A stretch of DNA of 7,308 nt from NCBI GenBank assembly GCA_947177325.1, contig CAMWUH010000101.1, forward strand, positions 1 to 7,308. The letters run 5' to 3'. The stretch is from an uncultured Bacteroidales bacterium (GTDB taxonomy: Bacteria; Bacteroidota; Bacteroidia; Bacteroidales; Muribaculaceae). Both the position numbers and the translations under genes were made by a program. Below, in pieces: positions 5,728 through 7,308 of this stretch (positions within the stretch are counted from its first letter, which is position 1; every line of letters begins with the position of its first letter). The notes below the pieces were generated by a model, which was not told where the DNA came from, did not search any database, and was given only the letters and a program-made list of their open reading frames with translations.

Positions 5728-6879
5728 TTAGAAACGGATGTTAGAGGCAACGTCGGTCCACCAGCTCAATTGGTCGTAATTGTTGTAGGTAACGTCCGAA
5801 GGTGATTTCAAAATGTAGGTTGACAATCCGCAATGATAGTTGAGGGTCAACTCGCTGAAAATGCGTGGAGTGGCTGCCGAGTAGATAACTGCGTCGTCAA
5901 AGCAACTTTTCCAGCGGGTAGCGAGAGCAGGGTCAACGTCAACGAAGTTCTCGACGTAGTTCTCGAAGTCAAACAAGTAGCAATTGCTTGATTTTATGAA
6001 CTGTTGCGGGCGGTAGCTGACAGGGGGGCGCTCTGAATTGGCGTAAAGCTCGGCCGTCACTTCGGCCAAAGGCAGCAGAGCCGATGCTTTGATAACCGAC
6101 ATGGTCGATGAACGGTCCATCCCACTTTTAGCGTTGAAATATTCAAATGTGGCTTGTGCCGCTCCAACAACGTCAGCATCCTTGCGCATCAAATATTTTA
6201 GAGTTAAATGGTAAGGCATACCCTCTGAGGGGAGGATGGTGGTTGAGCCGATGAAATAGTCGGCGCATTGACGCATTTGATAAAGCGCTTCAACCGATGC
6301 CATGTGGCAGCAATCAAAGTAAACGAAGTCAAACCCCTCACCGTCGAGTGCACACGACAAAGCTGTGATGTTCATATACTTGCCGCCATCGTCACCAAAC
6401 GATTTTACGCTCGGCAACTGCCAATCGTATGGGTCGGTGATACCATTTTGCAGCCAGCCACTAGCGTGACTCCAGAGAATAATCCCAATACGCTCGGCCG
6501 GAGCAACGCGCTTGAAATCGGCGATTACTGTGCGCATCTGCTCTACGGATACCGACAGCGTGGCTTCATCATAAACTTTCAGTTCCTTTGTTCCCTGGGC
6601 TGTGATTTCGAGCAGCTTGGGGACCGCGTTGCGTGCTGCTTGATAAACGATGAGCCGGTTGCCGCCGAAGTCGCCTTGCTGACACGCCGTTATCATTTCG
6701 CGTATGTCACCCTCGTCAAAACCGTAGAGCGAATTGTTTGACACCATATAGACCAGCACAGCGCGCTCTACCTTTTCGGGCTTCACTTCTGGCTCGTCGT
6801 GACAACTTTGCAATGCCGTCATTACCATCAGAGAGGCCACAGCAAGCAGTATTTTATTAAATATTCTGATAACTTTCAT
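5728..6879 (-). CDS. Clostripain-family (C11) cysteine peptidase, predicted surface lipoprotein
   Basis: A C11 peptidase of 383 residues counted from the ATG at 6879-6877. An in-frame TTG at 6897 is less likely, because starting at MKVIRIF gives a clean signal: basic residues, a hydrophobic core and the lipobox LQSC with Cys26. C-H-D-E-P-E follows; acidic residues at +2 and +3 resemble the Bacteroidetes lipoprotein export signal, suggesting display on the outer surface. Catalytic His138 lies in LWSHASGW and the nucleophile is most likely Cys191 in YFDCCHMAS, the C11 pattern usually written DACxM. The two adjacent cysteines are slightly unusual. Lys159, between His and Cys, is a candidate for the self-cleavage known in clostripain and PmC11. 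C11 enzymes cut after Arg or Lys; fragipain of Bacteroides fragilis is a known relative. The gene has its own promoter-like site and is followed by the MscS gene 39 bases on. Natural substrate unknown. Confidence 0.92.
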   Translation of the reverse strand: MKVIRIFNKILLAVASLMVMTALQSCHDEPEVKPEKVERAVLVYMVSNNSLYGFDEGDIREMITACQQGDFGGNRLIVYQAARNAVPKLLEITAQGTKELKVYDEATLSVSVEQMRTVIADFKRVAPAERIGIILWSHASGWLQNGITDPYDWQLPSVKSFGDDGGKYMNITALSCALDGEGFDFVYFDCCHMASVEALYQMRQCADYFIGSTTILPSEGMPYHLTLKYLMRKDADVVGAAQATFEYFNAKSGMDRSSTMSVIKASALLPLAEVTAELYANSERPPVSYRPQQFIKSSNCYLFDFENYVENFVDVDPALATRWKSCFDDAVIYSAATPRIFSELTLNYHCGLSTYILKSPSDVTYNNYDQLSWWTDVASNIRF

Positions 6880-6964
6880 TTTAAATCTGACAATCAAATT
6901 GGTTAGAGAGAATTAGGGTGGAAAATCAGATGAAGGCAATATCTCCGGCCGAATTTCCAATTTA

Positions 6965-6972
6965 CAAAGATA
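6965..6972 (-). promoter_or_regulatory. Probable promoter of the C11 peptidase-MscS pair
   Basis: On the minus strand these bases read TATCTTTG, an exact TAnnTTTG match and a common form of the Bacteroidetes -7 box. Predicted initiation near 6958 gives a leader of about 80 bases to the peptidase ATG. I find no good TTTG at the -33 position. The element is 45 bases from the divergent -7 box at 7018-7025. Confidence 0.55.
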
Positions 6973-7017
6973 CGAAATTTTTTGCGTGTTTATTAAGCCG
7001 ATTTTGCAAGAAAACGT

Positions 7018-7025
7018 TAAATTTG
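7018..7025 (+). promoter_or_regulatory. Probable promoter of the zinc-ribbon gene
   Basis: TAAATTTG matches the Bacteroidetes -7 consensus TAnnTTTG exactly. Predicted initiation near 7031-7032 would leave about 17 bases before the ATG at 7049. The only nearby upstream TTTG (7003-7006) is too close to be a normal -33 element, so the upstream half is weak. Confidence 0.5.
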
Positions 7026-7048
7026 TACATTCTTTAAATAACAGGATT

Positions 7049-7308
7049 ATGGCAATTTGTAAAAAATGCGGAAACGACCTTGACGATAGCGCTAAATTTT
7101 GCGTTAATTGCGGCACTCCGGTTTCCGCTGAGCCTCAGGCTTCAACACCGTTTTGCACCAACTGCGGAGCCAAATTGGAACCGGGCGTCAAATTCTGCAC
7201 AGAGTGTGGCTCAGCAGTGGAATCGGCCGGTGCAGGTCAGCCTGCAGCCCAAGGCCCGTCTGTTCCTGTGGTCCCCCCCGTTGTACCTCCCGTGGTGCCC
7301 CCTAAAGC
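7049..7308 (+). CDS. Double zinc-ribbon protein with Pro/Val linker, 3' end missing
   Basis: Eighty-six codons are visible before the window ends. Two tandem zinc ribbons occupy residues 1-57. The first binds zinc through C4, C7, C18 and C21, the second through C36, C39, C50 and C53. Both have CxxCG knuckles and the same 10-residue spacing between pairs. A low-complexity linker follows, starting with Gly, Ala and Gln and passing into three repeats of Pro-Val-Val-Pro (nucleotides 7265-7303). Such an N-terminus is typical of bacterial zinc-ribbon proteins whose linker leads to a membrane segment or another domain; that part is not visible, so function cannot be assigned. The ATG at 7049 is preceded by AGGA only two bases away, too close for a normal Shine-Dalgarno site. 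It is divergent from the C11 peptidase gene. Confidence 0.85.
   Translation, partial: MAICKKCGNDLDDSAKFCVNCGTPVSAEPQASTPFCTNCGAKLEPGVKFCTECGSAVESAGAGQPAAQGPSVPVVPPVVPPVVPPK
7265..7303 (+). repeat. In-gene Pro-Val-Val-Pro codon repeat
   Basis: Three imperfect 12-base units plus one extra proline codon encode PVVPPVVPPVVPP. Each unit follows CCN-GTN-GTN-CCN and the third positions differ between copies, so selection on the protein is likelier than recent slippage. The repeat may continue beyond the window. Confidence 0.7.

Noticed and set aside
6913..7116. Minus-strand 67-codon frame across the divergent promoter region
   Set aside because: It overlaps the start of the zinc-ribbon gene and both promoter elements and reads as AT-rich noise.
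1..7308. Mobile element, phage or defence system
   Set aside because: I see no transposase, integrase, terminal repeats, target duplication, toxin pair or nuclease cluster other than the recJ-recQ repair genes.

Overview
The window looks like a piece of chromosome from a Bacteroidales bacterium. A gut relative of Bacteroides or Muribaculaceae would fit, but that narrower placement is inference. The evidence is the protein types (a RecQ lineage with a long insert and no HRDC domain, a clostripain-like C11 lipoprotein), the absence of clear Shine-Dalgarno sites before the genes, and exact matches to the Bacteroidetes -7 promoter element TAnnTTTG in three intergenic places. Nothing points to a phage, transposon, CRISPR array or other mobile element.

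Layout from left to right. Positions 1-481 hold no intact gene. They contain a decayed minus-strand coding remnant (about 59-277) with its own terminator (10-46), a plus-strand terminator-like hairpin with no gene to serve (359-379), and the probable terminator of recQ (about 421-457). Then come two overlapping minus-strand genes, recQ (482-2389) and recJ (2389-4122). A 432-base gap (4123-4554) follows; it carries a likely recJ promoter and a long leader. Next is a second minus-strand pair, a MscS-type mechanosensitive channel (4555-5688) and, upstream of it, a clostripain-family (C11) cysteine peptidase lipoprotein (5728-6879). A divergent promoter region (6880-7048) separates this from a plus-strand gene, cut by the window end, that encodes a protein with two zinc ribbons and a Pro/Val linker (7049-7308).

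How the genes work together. RecJ is a 5'-3' single-strand exonuclease and RecQ a 3'-5' helicase. In the RecFOR pathway they jointly resect DNA ends. Here the recJ stop and recQ start share one base (TGATG), so translation is probably coupled. The C11 peptidase and MscS genes are 39 bases apart and probably share a transcript, but no functional link between them is evident.

Overall this is a mostly ordinary chromosomal region. The points most worth a second look are the roughly 160-residue insert in RecQ, the roughly 70-residue insert in the cytoplasmic part of MscS, the probable surface display of the C11 peptidase, the long recJ leader, and the orphan terminator and gene remnant at the left edge. 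I see no clear undescribed multi-gene system.
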